A stretch of 64,000 nucleotides of DNA from a bacterium. GTDB taxonomy: Bacteria > SAR324 > XYD2-FULL-50-16. The notes under the pieces were generated by a model. That model was given only the letters and a program-made list of their open reading frames with translations, had not been told where the DNA came from and did no database searches. Positions 26,895 to 36,952 of the stretch are shown one piece after another; within the stretch, counting starts at the first letter, position 1, and every line of letters starts with the position of its first letter. Made by a program: the position numbers and the translations under genes. The DNA is taken from contig JAJRZQ010000037.1 in the NCBI GenBank assembly GCA_024275165.1, positions 1 to 64,000 of the forward strand. Direction: 5' to 3'.

Positions 26895-27562
26895 GCCTCT
26901 CCTTTGAAACGGTAACCCAGCCCCCGGACGGTTTCAATATAATGCTCCCGCGCTCCCAATTTTTTGCGCAAACCGACGATAGTCACATCAATGGCGCGAT
27001 CAGCGACCATGTGATCCGCCCCGTGAGCGGCGTTCATGATCTGGTCGCGGCTGTAAACCCGGCCCGGTTGACGAGCCAAAAAATACAAAACCTTAAACTC
27101 GGTCAAGGTGAGATTCATGGGGTTGCCGGCCAGCAAAACCTGATTGCGCAGGGGGAAGAATTCCAAATCAAGAATCTGCATGTTTTCTTCTGGGTCCAGG
27201 CGCCGGAGCAAACTCTTGATCCGTGCGATGAGTACCTTAGGGGAAAAGGGTTTGGGCAGGTAGTCGTCGGCCCCTTGGCTCAACCCCTCGACCAAATCAT
27301 CCTCTTCGGCCTTGGCGGTGAGCATCAAAACGGGGATTTCGCGCAGACGAGGGTGCCGCCGCAAGCGGGCGAGCAAATCCAACCCGCTCATGCCGGGAAG
27401 CATCCAATCGAGAACCAATAAGTCTGGTTTAGAGGCCTCCAACCGCTTCCATCCCGATTCTCCACTGGAGGCGGATTCCACCTGAAAACCTTCTTTTTGC
27501 AGGTTATAGGCCACCAGTTCTTGTAAATCCGCCTCGTCTTCGATGATCAAGATTTTATGCAC
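26891..27562 (-). CDS. PhoB-like OmpR-family response regulator
   Basis: A receiver domain (ILIIEDEADLQELVAYNL; acceptor Asp in LLVLDWMLPGMSG; lysine in DYLPKPFSP) and a winged-helix DNA-binding domain (LTLTEFKVLYFLARQPGRVYSRDQI). I choose the GTG at 27562 (VHKILIIEDE): it gives the normal family length and avoids overlap with mtnA, whereas the track start at 27610 runs into mtnA. It forms an operon with the sensor kinase. Confidence 0.88.
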   Translation of the reverse strand: MHKILIIEDEADLQELVAYNLQKEGFQVESASSGESGWKRLEASKPDLLVLDWMLPGMSGLDLLARLRRHPRLREIPVLMLTAKAEEDDLVEGLSQGADDYLPKPFSPKVLIARIKSLLRRLDPEENMQILDLEFFPLRNQVLLAGNPMNLTLTEFKVLYFLARQPGRVYSRDQIMNAAHGADHMVADRAIDVTIVGLRKKLGAREHYIETVRGLGYRFKGEA

Positions 27563-27575
27563 GCAAGACCTTGTT

Positions 27576-28637
<1,062 letters not shown>

Positions 28638-28679
28638 GGTACTCCATAGGCTTAAAGAATGGGCTTAGTATCTAGCAGA

Positions 28680-28709
28680 TTGACACCATAATCAAGGTAA
28701 TGTTACAAT
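28680..28709 (+). promoter_or_regulatory. Sigma70/A-type promoter of the heat-shock operon
   Basis: TTGACA (28680-28685), 18-base spacer, TACAAT (28704-28709), directly before the CIRCE element. Confidence 0.7.
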
Positions 28710-28736
28710 TTAGCACTCACTTAAAAGGAGTGCTAA
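28710..28736 (+). promoter_or_regulatory. CIRCE operator (HrcA binding site)
   Basis: TTAGCACTC, nine bases (ACTTAAAAG), GAGTGCTAA: a perfect match to the CIRCE consensus. It immediately follows the -10 element, so bound HrcA would block transcription of hrcA-grpE-dnaK-dnaJ. The right half contains an AAGGAG that may serve as ribosome site for hrcA. Confidence 0.97.
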
Positions 28737-28744
28737 TTATTGCT

Positions 28745-29794
28745 ATGTTAGACCCCAGAGCAGAACAAATTTTAGAAGCCATCGTCAGGCTGTTTATCGA
28801 ACAGATGGAGCCCGTTGGCAGTCGTGCCTTAGCCAAACTAAAGAGCATGAATTACAGCGCCGCGACCATCCGCAATGTAATGTCAGACCTCACCGACCTC
28901 GGTTTGATTTCTCAGCCCCATACCTCCGCGGGCCGCGTCCCCACCGATCAAGGGTATCGTTACTATGTAGATAAGCTCACTTCAAGCTGTTCCCTGACCG
29001 CGCACTTTACCCCCTGCAAGAATGAGCCCGCAATCAAAGCCTCTCGCTTAGAAGACCTCTTGATCGAAATGGCCGAGGAATTGACCGCTGCCACCAATTG
29101 CACCGGTGTTGTTCTTTCCCCACAATCCCATGTCAGTAAATTTAAACAAATCGACTTCATCAGCCTCAGCGCCTCGCAAGTGCTGGTGGTTTTAGTCACC
29201 CAGACCGGATTGGTAAAACACCGCATCCTAAAGCTACGCGAATGCCCCCCCCAGGAAAGCTTAAGCAAAATGGCCCTGATTTTAATGGACCTCTTTGCCC
29301 AAAAAACCTTAGCCGAGATTCGCCAAAGCCTGCTCAATACCCTTTCTGAAAACGATCAAGGCCTCTCGGCGCAGGCGATCCGATTGGGCAAAAAGGCCTT
29401 TAACCTAGAAAAGGAAAACAACAGCCTGTTTATTACCGGGGAATCGCGCATTTGCGGCTACCCCGACTTTACCACTCACAGCGAATTGAGTAGGATTTAC
29501 CAAATGCTGGAGGAAAAACAATCCTTGAGCAACCTCATGCACCAGATGGCGCAAAAAGAGGGGGTGCAGGTCGCGATCGGGCAAGAAAACCACTTGGCCG
29601 GATTGGAAAACTGCTCCATCGTAGCTCAAGCTTACGGTCGCCACGGCTACCGTTTAGGAAGTGTCGGGATTATCGGCCCCACCCGCTTAGATTACCCTAA
29701 GGTCATGGCCGCCCTCGACTACACCAGTCAAAAGCTCACCCATGTGGTCAGCCATTTCATTGAAGAAAAAATAAAACCCCTTTCAAGGTATTAA
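28745..29794 (+). CDS. hrcA: Heat-inducible transcription repressor HrcA
   Basis: Represses the heat-shock operon through CIRCE. The winged-helix part is LDPRAEQILEAIVRLFIEQMEPVGSRALAK...SAATIRNVMSDLTDLGLISQPHTSAGRVPTDQGYRYYVD, followed by the GAF-like domain and the C-terminal VGIIGPTRLDYPKVMAALDYTS. I start at ATG 28745, since the track ORF from 28700 would translate the CIRCE itself. The spacing from AAGGAG (28725-28730) is long, about 14 bases. The operator before its own gene predicts autoregulation. Confidence 0.96.
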   Translation: MLDPRAEQILEAIVRLFIEQMEPVGSRALAKLKSMNYSAATIRNVMSDLTDLGLISQPHTSAGRVPTDQGYRYYVDKLTSSCSLTAHFTPCKNEPAIKASRLEDLLIEMAEELTAATNCTGVVLSPQSHVSKFKQIDFISLSASQVLVVLVTQTGLVKHRILKLRECPPQESLSKMALILMDLFAQKTLAEIRQSLLNTLSENDQGLSAQAIRLGKKAFNLEKENNSLFITGESRICGYPDFTTHSELSRIYQMLEEKQSLSNLMHQMAQKEGVQVAIGQENHLAGLENCSIVAQAYGRHGYRLGSVGIIGPTRLDYPKVMAALDYTSQKLTHVVSHFIEEKIKPLSRY

Positions 29795-29806
29795 TCCAAA
29801 CCTATC

Positions 29807-30469
29807 ATGAGTTCGCAAGAAGAAAAAACGGAAAACACGACGGAAGAAACCCCGGTGAACGAAGGGCCAGACCCTGCTGAAAAAACGGAAACCGCGGAAG
29901 AAACCCCAGAAGAGGCCTCGACCCAAAACGAGGAAACCACCAAAAAAGTGGACCCGCTAGCGGAAAAAGAATTGGAAATCGCCCGCCTAAAAAACGAACT
30001 TGGCCAAGCAAAAGACCAATATATGCGGGTTTTGGCGGAAATGGAAAACTTCAAACGGCGCAAGAACGAAGAAACGAAAGAACGCTTAAAATACGCGACC
30101 AGCGCTCTGGCCAAAGAGGTCATTACCGGCTTGGACAACTTAGAGCGAGCCTTAACCCACGCCAGCCCCGGCGAAGACGAAGGCTTTAAGAACTTTGTCC
30201 AGGGGATTGACATGGTGCAACAGCAAATCGCTGAAGCTCTACAGCGCCATGATATAAAACGCATTTTCCCTATAGGGGAAAAGTTCGACCCCAACAGTCA
30301 CGAAGCGGTTGGCGCCATCGACAGCCCCAAGGTGGAAAACGACTGTATCGTGGAAGTACTGCAAGCAGGATACCTCATGCATGACCGGGTGATTCGACCC
30401 GCAATCGTGCAGGTCTGCAAAAAAAACAAAAACAAGGCGCAAGCCGAAAATGAACCTGAACCAGCATAA
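29807..30469 (+). CDS. grpE: Nucleotide exchange factor GrpE
   Basis: Co-chaperone that releases ADP from DnaK. The first 60 residues are acidic and low in complexity (many Glu and Thr). A long coiled coil follows (LEIARLKNELGQAKDQYMRVLAEMENFKRRK), then the beta domain (GEKFDPNSHEAV...VLQAGYLMHDRVIRPAIVQV). 220 residues. It lies 12 bases after hrcA and 9 before dnaK, in the CIRCE-controlled operon. Confidence 0.96.
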   Translation: MSSQEEKTENTTEETPVNEGPDPAEKTETAEETPEEASTQNEETTKKVDPLAEKELEIARLKNELGQAKDQYMRVLAEMENFKRRKNEETKERLKYATSALAKEVITGLDNLERALTHASPGEDEGFKNFVQGIDMVQQQIAEALQRHDIKRIFPIGEKFDPNSHEAVGAIDSPKVENDCIVEVLQAGYLMHDRVIRPAIVQVCKKNKNKAQAENEPEPA

Positions 30470-30478
30470 GGAGCAACC

Positions 30479-32389
30479 ATGGGAAAAATTATAGGCATTG
30501 ATTTAGGGACCACCAACTCTTGCGTCTCGGTGATGGAAGGCGGCGACCCCGTTGTGATCACCAATTCCGAAGGCGCCCGCACCACCCCCAGCGTGGTTGC
30601 CTTTACCGACTCCGGTGAACGGCTCATCGGCCAAGTAGCGAAACGCCAAGCGATTACCAACCCGGACCGCACCATTTACGCGGCCAAACGCTTAATTGGC
30701 CGAATGTTCGACTCCGATGCGGTACAGCATGACAAGGCCAATTTAAGCTACAGCATCAGCAAAGCGAGTCATGGCTTGGCCCAGATTAATGTAGAAGATA
30801 AGCATTATAGCCCCTCTGAAATCAGTGCCTTTATCTTGCAAAAGATGAAGCAAACCGCCGAAGACTATCTCGGCGAAGAGGTCACCGAAGCGGTGATTAC
30901 CGTGCCCGCTTACTTCAACGACGCCCAGCGCCAAGCGACCAAAGACGCGGGGAAAATCGCCGGATTAGAGGTCAAACGCATCATCAATGAGCCCACCGCC
31001 GCGGCGCTGGCTTACGGACTGGACCGCAAACACGAAGAAATGATCGCCGTATTCGACTTAGGGGGCGGCACCTTTGATGTCTCTATTTTAGAAATCGGGG
31101 ATGGGGTTTTAGAGGTCAAAGCCACGAATGGAGATACCAAACTCGGTGGAGAAGACTTCGATTTGCGGATCATCGACTGGCTTGCCGCGGAATTCAAAAA
31201 AGAAAACGGAATCGACTTGCGGGGAGACAAAATGGCCCTGCAACGCTTGAAAGAAGGAGCGGAAAAGGCAAAGCACGAGCTTTCCAGCTCCACCGAAACC
31301 GAGATCAACCTTCCTTTTATCACGGCGGATCAAAACGGCCCCAAGCACCTCAATGTAAAACTCTCCCGCTCTAAGCTGGAGCAATTGACCGAAGATTTGA
31401 TTGCCCGCTGCCTGCCTCCCATGAAGGCGGCCTTGAAAGACGCAGGGATAACCGTTAGCGATATCAACGATGTGATCTTGGTCGGAGGGATGACCCGCAT
31501 GCCCAAGGTGCAGCAGGTGGTCGAAGAATTCTTTAAAAAGCCGCCGCATCGCGGGGTGAACCCCGATGAGGTCGTTGCCATTGGGGCGGCCATCCAAGGC
31601 GGGGTTTTGGCAGGTGAAGTCAAAGATGTACTCTTGTTGGATGTAACCCCTCTTTCTTTAGGGATCGAAACCTTAGGGGCCGTGACCACCCGCTTGATCG
31701 AGCGAAACACCACCATTCCCACCAAAAAAAGTCAGGTCTTTTCCACCGCGGCGGACAATCAACCCGCGGTGAGCATCCATGTGGTGCAGGGAGAACGAGA
31801 AATGGCGGCGGACAACAAGACCTTAGGCCGCTTTGAGTTGGTCGGCATCCCTCCTGCGCCGCGCGGCGTACCCCAGGTTGAGGTGACCTTTGACATCGAT
31901 GCCAATGGGATTGTCCATGTTTCCGCCAAGGATTTAGGCACGGGCAAGGAGCAAAAAATTCAGATTACGGCTTCTTCGGGCTTGAGCGATGAAGAGATCG
32001 AAAACATGGTGAAGGAAGCCGAGTCGCACGCCAGCCAAGACAAGGCGAAGCGAGAGCTTATTGATGTTAAAAATCAAGCAGATAGCCTAGTTTATCAATG
32101 CGAGAAGGTCGTCACCGAATCCGGAGACAAGCTCGGCGATGAACGAGGCCCTATTGAAGAAGACATTGCCGCTTTAAAAGCGCTTTTAGATAGCGAAGAT
32201 ACCAACGCCATCAAAGAAGGGATCGAGAAACTCACCCAAAGCTTTCACAAAGCTTCTGAGACCCTGTACAAAAATCAGGGGCCGAGCGACGAACCCCCTC
32301 ACGCGGGGCCGGAAGCAGAAACAGAAGAACCCAAAAAGGATAAAGGTGACGATGTTGTCGATGCCGACTTCGAAGAAATCAAAGATTAA
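30479..32389 (+). CDS. dnaK: Chaperone DnaK (Hsp70)
   Basis: ATP-driven protein-folding chaperone. The ATPase domain has [56 protein letters not shown] and [14 protein letters not shown]; the substrate domain begins at [18 protein letters not shown]. The tail ends [12 protein letters not shown], the usual bacterial signature. 636 residues, full length. AAGGAG precedes the ATG. Confidence 0.99.
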   Translation: MGKIIGIDLGTTNSCVSVMEGGDPVVITNSEGARTTPSVVAFTDSGERLIGQVAKRQAITNPDRTIYAAKRLIGRMFDSDAVQHDKANLSYSISKASHGLAQINVEDKHYSPSEISAFILQKMKQTAEDYLGEEVTEAVITVPAYFNDAQRQATKDAGKIAGLEVKRIINEPTAAALAYGLDRKHEEMIAVFDLGGGTFDVSILEIGDGVLEVKATNGDTKLGGEDFDLRIIDWLAAEFKKENGIDLRGDKMALQRLKEGAEKAKHELSSSTETEINLPFITADQNGPKHLNVKLSRSKLEQLTEDLIARCLPPMKAALKDAGITVSDINDVILVGGMTRMPKVQQVVEEFFKKPPHRGVNPDEVVAIGAAIQGGVLAGEVKDVLLLDVTPLSLGIETLGAVTTRLIERNTTIPTKKSQVFSTAADNQPAVSIHVVQGEREMAADNKTLGRFELVGIPPAPRGVPQVEVTFDIDANGIVHVSAKDLGTGKEQKIQITASSGLSDEEIENMVKEAESHASQDKAKRELIDVKNQADSLVYQCEKVVTESGDKLGDERGPIEEDIAALKALLDSEDTNAIKEGIEKLTQSFHKASETLYKNQGPSDEPPHAGPEAETEEPKKDKGDDVVDADFEEIKD

Positions 32390-32403
32390 GCTTTAGGAAC
32401 CAG

Positions 32404-33519
32404 GTGGCCAAACGCGATTATTATGAAATTTTGGGCGTATCCAAAAGCGCCAGCCCCGATGAACTCAAAAAGGCGTACCGAAAGCTTGCCCAAAAATATC
32501 ACCCCGACCGCAACCCGGGGGATCAACAAGCCGAAAATACCTTTAAAGAGATCAACGAAGCTTATGAAACCCTAAACGACCCCAGCCGTCGGGCCCGTTA
32601 TGACCAGTTTGGTCACGCCAGCGCGCAGATGGGCGGCGCGGGCGGAGGCAACCCCTTTGAAGGGGGCGGCTTTGGGGATATCTTTGGGGATGTCTTTTCT
32701 GAATTTTTCGGGGGCTCCAACGCCCGTTCAGGGCGCAGCCGAGGCGGGCAGCGAGGCGCGGATCTATCTTACAGTATGGATCTCACCTTTGAGCAGGCCG
32801 CTTTCGGTTATTCAACCGAACTATCCATCCCTCGCTTGGATGAATGCGATCAGTGCGGCGGCACGGGAGCGCGCTCCGGTAAGGATATCGAGGTTTGCCC
32901 GGTCTGCCAAGGCACGGGCCAGCAGCGCATCCAACAGGGCTTTTTCAGCGTCGCTACCACCTGCAGTCAATGCCGGGGTTCCGGCAAGATTATCCGCAAC
33001 CCCTGCTCGACCTGTAGTGGAAGGGGCCGCGTCCAGATTAAGAAAAAGCTTAAGGTCAACATCCCCGCGGGGATTGATACGGGCCACCGGGTCAAACTTA
33101 CCGGAGAAGGCGAGGCCGGCGCGGGAGGCGGGCCGCGAGGCGACCTCTACCTGATCATCAATGTCTTAGCCCATCCGATCTTTGAACGGGACGGCTACGA
33201 TGTCTATTGTCGGGTTCCCATCTCTTTTACCCAGGCGGCCTTAGGCGCCGATATCGAAGTGCCGACCTTAGAAGGGCGCGCCAAGCTCAGCGTCCAAGCG
33301 GGCACCCAAAACGACCGCATCTTTCGCCTCAAGTCCAAGGGCATTGCCAAACTGCGTGGCTCTGGCAAAGGCGACCTCTATGTACGCATTCAAGTCGAGG
33401 TGCCTTCCAACCTCAACCAAAAGCAGAAAGAGCTGTTGGAGCAATTTGCCACCATCAGCGGGGAAGAGGTCAACCCCATCCGCAAGGGCTTTGTGGATAA
33501 ACTCAAAGAGTTTTTTTAG
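32404..33519 (+). CDS. dnaJ: Chaperone DnaJ (Hsp40)
   Basis: Co-chaperone that delivers substrates to DnaK and stimulates its ATPase. A J domain with the HPD motif (YHPDRNPG), a Gly/Phe-rich linker, four zinc repeats (CDQCGGTG, CPVCQGTG, CSQCRGSG, CSTCSGRG) and the C-terminal substrate domains are all present, making it a class I DnaJ of 371 residues. The start codon is GTG, 14 bases after dnaK. Confidence 0.98.
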   Translation: MAKRDYYEILGVSKSASPDELKKAYRKLAQKYHPDRNPGDQQAENTFKEINEAYETLNDPSRRARYDQFGHASAQMGGAGGGNPFEGGGFGDIFGDVFSEFFGGSNARSGRSRGGQRGADLSYSMDLTFEQAAFGYSTELSIPRLDECDQCGGTGARSGKDIEVCPVCQGTGQQRIQQGFFSVATTCSQCRGSGKIIRNPCSTCSGRGRVQIKKKLKVNIPAGIDTGHRVKLTGEGEAGAGGGPRGDLYLIINVLAHPIFERDGYDVYCRVPISFTQAALGADIEVPTLEGRAKLSVQAGTQNDRIFRLKSKGIAKLRGSGKGDLYVRIQVEVPSNLNQKQKELLEQFATISGEEVNPIRKGFVDKLKEFF

Positions 33520-33520
33520 C

Positions 33521-33973
33521 TTATTTCAGCAAATCGCCCTGGCCCATGGCTTGGGCGATTTGCTGAAAGTCCTTTTGGGAAATTTCAAAAAGGCCGTAGC
33601 GAAAGATCATCCCCCAGTTTTTCCGCCCTTGGGTGAAGCTGAGCTGCTCTAAAAGGGGGCGGATCAAAAGGGGTTTCACCGAGGCAAACTCCACCCTGCG
33701 GCGATAGGGGTGAAACCCCGGGGCCATTTCCACTTGATATACCTGCTCGTCTCGCACCCTGCCTAGGGCCGTAAAGGCCTGAAGGCCTTCTTTTTGCCCA
33801 AAAACCTTCCGGGGAGCATAATAAAGGAGCCAGTCCCCCTGGCGTAGTCTGGCGCAAGGGGCTCGTTTCCCGTGACAAAATTGGGCGATCCCCCATTCTA
33901 CTCCCTGTTGTACATGATCTTGCGAGGCAACCCCAATCCAAAATCGATTTGTTTTCTGTGCTTGTTGTGGCAT
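33521..33973 (-). CDS. EVE-domain protein
   Basis: 150 residues forming one EVE (PUA-like) domain: RFWIGVASQDHVQQGVEWGIAQFCHGKRAPCARLRQGDWLLYYAPRKVFG, then LQAFTALGRV and the closing FRYGLFEISQKDF. EVE domains bind modified bases in DNA or RNA; the ligand here is unknown. It is convergent with dnaJ (one base between stops) and divergent from the VOC-MarR pair across a 44-bp palindrome, so it may belong to the same regulon. Its last 16 codons lie in a 16-bp inverted repeat. Confidence 0.85.
   Translation of the reverse strand: MPQQAQKTNRFWIGVASQDHVQQGVEWGIAQFCHGKRAPCARLRQGDWLLYYAPRKVFGQKEGLQAFTALGRVRDEQVYQVEMAPGFHPYRRRVEFASVKPLLIRPLLEQLSFTQGRKNWGMIFRYGLFEISQKDFQQIAQAMGQGDLLK
33524..33568. repeat. 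16-bp perfect inverted repeat inside the EVE gene 3' end
   Basis: TTTCAGCAAATCGCCC (33524-33539) and GGGCGATTTGCTGAAA (33553-33568), loop 13. It would form a strong hairpin in the dnaJ transcript and may stop read-through between the convergent genes. No long T-run follows, so rho-independent termination is unproven. Confidence 0.6.
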
Positions 33974-33984
33974 TTTATTTCCTC

Positions 33985-34012
33985 TTGACTTTCATATAAG
34001 CATGCTGATAAT
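33985..34012 (+). promoter_or_regulatory. Candidate promoter overlapping the palindrome
   Basis: TTGACT (33985-33990), 16 bases, GATAAT (34007-34012), reading toward the VOC gene. The -10 lies at the centre of the palindrome, so a bound repressor would block it. A mirror-image TTGACC/GATAAT with a 19-base spacer reads toward the EVE gene. Confidence 0.5.
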
Positions 34013-34033
34013 TATCAGCATGCTTATATGAAA
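33990..34033. promoter_or_regulatory. 44-bp perfect palindrome, probable MarR-family operator
   Basis: TTTCATATAAGCATGCTGATAA followed directly by its exact reverse complement. An outer TTGAC/GTCAA pair extends the symmetry imperfectly. It lies midway between the divergent EVE gene and the VOC-MarR pair. MarR-type repressors bind such dyads next to their own genes. Confidence 0.75.
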
Positions 34034-34060
34034 ATGGTCAACCCAATTTAAGGAACCCCC

Positions 34061-34438
34061 ATGAAACAAGCGACCTCTCTTTTATTTATCTCCCTGCAAG
34101 TACAAGACTTTGCTCCAGCCAAAGCCTTTTATCATGATTTGCTTGGTTTTGAGTTGGCCGAAAGCCCCAACCCGGAAGCCATGCTCTTTCGCCAAGCGAA
34201 CGGGGCAACCTTTGCTGTTCGTAAACCCTTAGCTCATCTGCCAAAAACCGAAAAACTAGGCCTGGGAGTAGACCTCTGGTTTCAACACGCGCAATTAGAA
34301 GAACTGCAACAACAAGCCCTCAAGACCAATGTCCCCCTTTTAAGCCCCCTGCAACCCAGCCCCTTTGGCCCTAAGCTGGTACTGCAAGACCCCGATGGCT
34401 ATGCAATCACCCTCCACGAAGGGGGCCCCAGATCATGA
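34061..34438 (+). CDS. VOC-family (glyoxalase/bleomycin-resistance-like) protein
   Basis: A 125-residue vicinal-oxygen-chelate fold: LLFISLQVQDFAPAKAFYHDLLGFEL at the start and GPKLVLQDPDGYAITLHE at the end. The usual first metal histidine is replaced (ISLQVQD), so classic glyoxalase metal chemistry is uncertain; ligand binding or sequestration is possible. AAGGAA stands before the ATG. It overlaps and precedes a MarR-type regulator gene, a pairing often seen in inducible detoxification units. Confidence 0.83.
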   Translation: MKQATSLLFISLQVQDFAPAKAFYHDLLGFELAESPNPEAMLFRQANGATFAVRKPLAHLPKTEKLGLGVDLWFQHAQLEELQQQALKTNVPLLSPLQPSPFGPKLVLQDPDGYAITLHEGGPRS

Positions 34439-34871
34439 AAAAGGGCCCCCTCCTGTTGCCCAAAGGCTGGGCTATCTGCTCAAGCAAACCAGTCAAGCCT
34501 TTCGCCATCGCATGGACCAGGCACTTGCCCCCTTGGGGCTCACAACCGCGCAATACGCCTTGCTGAGCCACTTGCGAGAATTCCCTCGCATGACCAACGC
34601 GCAACTGGCCCGGAGAGCTTTTATCACCCCGCAAACCAGTATCCGCGTCTTGGTGGGATTGCAAAAACGGGGGCTGGTCTTGCGCGATCAAGCAGAGGTG
34701 GTAAATCGGGCCAGCCCCGCTTGGCTCAGCCAAGAGGGCATCAAGCTCTTGGAAGAAGCGAACCTCCAAGTCATGGAAATCGAAACCAGGCTGAGCAAAG
34801 ACTTCAGCTTAGAAGAACAAACCGCCTTAGCCCATCAACTTCAGCGCGCTTTAGCCAATCTCGCCCCCTAA
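34395..34871 (+). CDS. MarR-family transcriptional regulator
   Basis: About 158 residues with a winged-helix domain: LLKQTSQAFRHRMDQALAPLGLTTAQYALLSHLREFPRMTNAQLARRAFITPQTSIRVLVGLQKRGLVLR. The start is uncertain; I take ATG 34395, inside the VOC gene in another frame, because the track's 34365 start lies further into that gene without a ribosome site. It probably binds the upstream palindrome and responds to a small aromatic or electrophilic ligand, as family members do. Confidence 0.85.
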   Translation: MAMQSPSTKGAPDHEKGPPPVAQRLGYLLKQTSQAFRHRMDQALAPLGLTTAQYALLSHLREFPRMTNAQLARRAFITPQTSIRVLVGLQKRGLVLRDQAEVVNRASPAWLSQEGIKLLEEANLQVMEIETRLSKDFSLEEQTALAHQLQRALANLAP

Positions 34872-34876
34872 ACAAA

Positions 34877-34910
34877 GCCGACCAACCACGCCCTTGCCAA
34901 GTTGGTCGGC
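34877..34910 (+). terminator. Candidate terminator after the MarR gene
   Basis: GCCGACCAAC (34877-34886) and GTTGGTCGGC (34901-34910), ten perfect pairs with a 14-base loop. No clear T-run follows. Confidence 0.45.
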
Positions 34911-35002
34911 GCAAGTTAGATTAAACATTCATTTACAGATACAACAACGACAACAACCCCCTCTGTACCGAACAGCGAGCTCTGCTTCGGCCACCTGCAA
35001 AG

Positions 35003-35896
35003 ATGTCCAGTTTTCGCCAGATCTATTGCGTGATCAAGCTCTCTGAACTGGACTACCATCAAGTCAATTCAGGGGGCAGGGAACGCCTAGCCCGCTTGAG
35101 TCATCTCAAACGCACCGAGTTGGAACAAAGCCATGCCAACCAACAAGAATTTATCGCCCGCCTCCAAAGCGAGGCCAAGCGCATCGGGCTCGCCATCGAA
35201 TTTTTAACCCAAGCCGACGCGGCTCACTTAACGCCCAAGGCAAACGACCTCGTCCTCTCCGCCGGGGGGGACGGAACCTTTTTATCCTGCGCGCAGCAAT
35301 TCAGCCATTGCCATTTGCTGGGGATGAACTCCGATTATAAACCCAAAGCGGGAGCCGGCAGTTACGGCGCCTTGACCAGCGTCAACAAAACCAACTTAAA
35401 ACAAAGGTTGGGGCAGTTGAACAAGGGCGCCTATCACATCGCCTCTTGGAGCCGTCTCCAGGTCATTGTCAACGGCAAGCTGATCGAGCGCTACGCCGTC
35501 AACGATATCTACTACGGGCAACGACTGGCCTACCGCACCTGCGATATTTTGCTCGAACAAGGTGGGCAGGAACAAGAATTCAACTGCTCTGGGCTCTTAT
35601 GCTGCACGGGCATGGGCAGCCACGCCTGGCATTACAACGCCGGGGGCAGCCCCTTTTCCAACGAGTTGGAGGCCTTCGGCTTTCGGGTTTTGTTCCCCAA
35701 CCTAAAGCGCAACCTCAAATACGCCTCCGGCATCTTAAAAAAAGGGCAGGATATCTTAGTTACCCCGGAACGGGATGGATATATTTTAAGTTTCGACTCC
35801 AGTCCAGATATCATTGAAACGGAAATGGGCGATGAGATTCGCCTCTCCTTAGCGCCAGAAAAAGCCATCAAGGTAATCAGCTTTGCCAACCCCTAA
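35003..35896 (+). CDS. NAD kinase-like protein
   Basis: 297 residues with the diacylglycerol/NAD-kinase signature LSAGGDGTFL, then LLGMNSD (where most NAD kinases have GxNxG), the dinucleotide segment VNDIYYG and the beta-rich C-terminal GxGSxAW-like block (GMGSHAWHYNAGGSPF). It most likely phosphorylates NAD(H). It differs enough from PpnK that a divergent NAD-kinase branch is possible. Its last bases run into the region just before prs, suggesting co-transcription. Confidence 0.78.
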   Translation: MSSFRQIYCVIKLSELDYHQVNSGGRERLARLSHLKRTELEQSHANQQEFIARLQSEAKRIGLAIEFLTQADAAHLTPKANDLVLSAGGDGTFLSCAQQFSHCHLLGMNSDYKPKAGAGSYGALTSVNKTNLKQRLGQLNKGAYHIASWSRLQVIVNGKLIERYAVNDIYYGQRLAYRTCDILLEQGGQEQEFNCSGLLCCTGMGSHAWHYNAGGSPFSNELEAFGFRVLFPNLKRNLKYASGILKKGQDILVTPERDGYILSFDSSPDIIETEMGDEIRLSLAPEKAIKVISFANP

Positions 35897-35909
35897 CCCC
35901 CAAGAAACC

Positions 35910-36860
35910 ATGAGAGGTCCCTTAAAAATCATTTCCGGTCGCAGTCACCAAAGCTTTGCCGAAGAAATCTGCGCCCATTTGGCGGTACAACTTGCCGAGG
36001 TGGAGTTGATTACTTTTTCCAATGAAAACCAGATGGTTAAAATCAAAGACAATGTTCGCGAGTCCGATGTCTTTGTGGTGCAGACCTCTTGCCCCCCCGT
36101 AAGCGATATCCTAATCGAGACCTTTTTGCTCCTCGATGCCTTAAAACACGCTTCCGCCCAGCGGGTTACCGCGGTTTTGCCTTACTTCCCCTATGTACGC
36201 AGCGATAAAAAAGATCAACCTCGCATCTCCATTGCCGCTAAACTGGTAGCGGATCTGTTTCAAACCGCCGGAGCGGGCAAGTTTTTAACCATGGAATTTC
36301 ATAGCCCACAGATTCAAGGTTTTTTTAATGTCCCCGTGGATCAGCTTTTAGCGACCGAAGTCTTTGTAAAGCACTTCCAGCAGAACTATGACCTGTCCAA
36401 CTATGTTTTGGTGGCCGCCGATGTGGGCGAGGCCAAGCAAATGGGCAAGTACGCCACCCGCATGGACTTGCCGATGGCCATTATCGACAAGCGACGCATC
36501 GGCAACAGCGAAAAGGTGCTGCCCGCGCACATCATCGGGGATGTGGAAGGCAAGGATTGCCTGATCATTGATGATGAAGTCGCCTCGGGGGGGACTCTCT
36601 GCGCCGCCGCGGACTTTCTAAAAAGCAAAGGGGCCAAAACCATTCGTGCCGCCATTACCCACGCGGTGCTTTCGGGAAGCGCGATGGATAAAGTCAACCA
36701 ATCCCAACTCGACGAATTGGTGGTGACCAACAGCATTCCTTTAGGAGACAAGGCCCAGCAGACCGACAAAATCAAGGTTCTGACCGTAGCTCCCCTTTTT
36801 GCCCAGGCCATCAACAACATCCACAACGGCAACTCGATCAGCGTTTTGTTTAAGGATTAA
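35910..36860 (+). CDS. prs: Ribose-phosphate pyrophosphokinase
   Basis: Makes PRPP from ribose-5-phosphate and ATP for purine, pyrimidine, His, Trp and NAD synthesis. About 317 residues. Motifs: VFVVQTSCPPVSDILIETFLLLDAL, VTAVLPYFPYVRSDKKDQPR and the PRPP loop CLIIDDEVASGGTLCAAADFL. I start at ATG 35910; the track's 35883 start is a TTG inside the upstream gene. It lacks the exact KxxxR-type HxGxxQ spacing of the most typical PRS but is otherwise complete. Confidence 0.9.
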   Translation: MRGPLKIISGRSHQSFAEEICAHLAVQLAEVELITFSNENQMVKIKDNVRESDVFVVQTSCPPVSDILIETFLLLDALKHASAQRVTAVLPYFPYVRSDKKDQPRISIAAKLVADLFQTAGAGKFLTMEFHSPQIQGFFNVPVDQLLATEVFVKHFQQNYDLSNYVLVAADVGEAKQMGKYATRMDLPMAIIDKRRIGNSEKVLPAHIIGDVEGKDCLIIDDEVASGGTLCAAADFLKSKGAKTIRAAITHAVLSGSAMDKVNQSQLDELVVTNSIPLGDKAQQTDKIKVLTVAPLFAQAINNIHNGNSISVLFKD

Positions 36861-36952
36861 AGGCCGCAAGAGAAAAACCACAAAACTTGTCTATCTACCC
36901 CGTTAGTGGTATGTAATCTTATAGACTACAAATCACCAACTCGGTTTTTCTT

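Noticed and set aside
31109-31597. 162-residue minus-strand ORF
   Set aside because: It lies wholly within dnaK in the opposite strand and is a codon-bias shadow.
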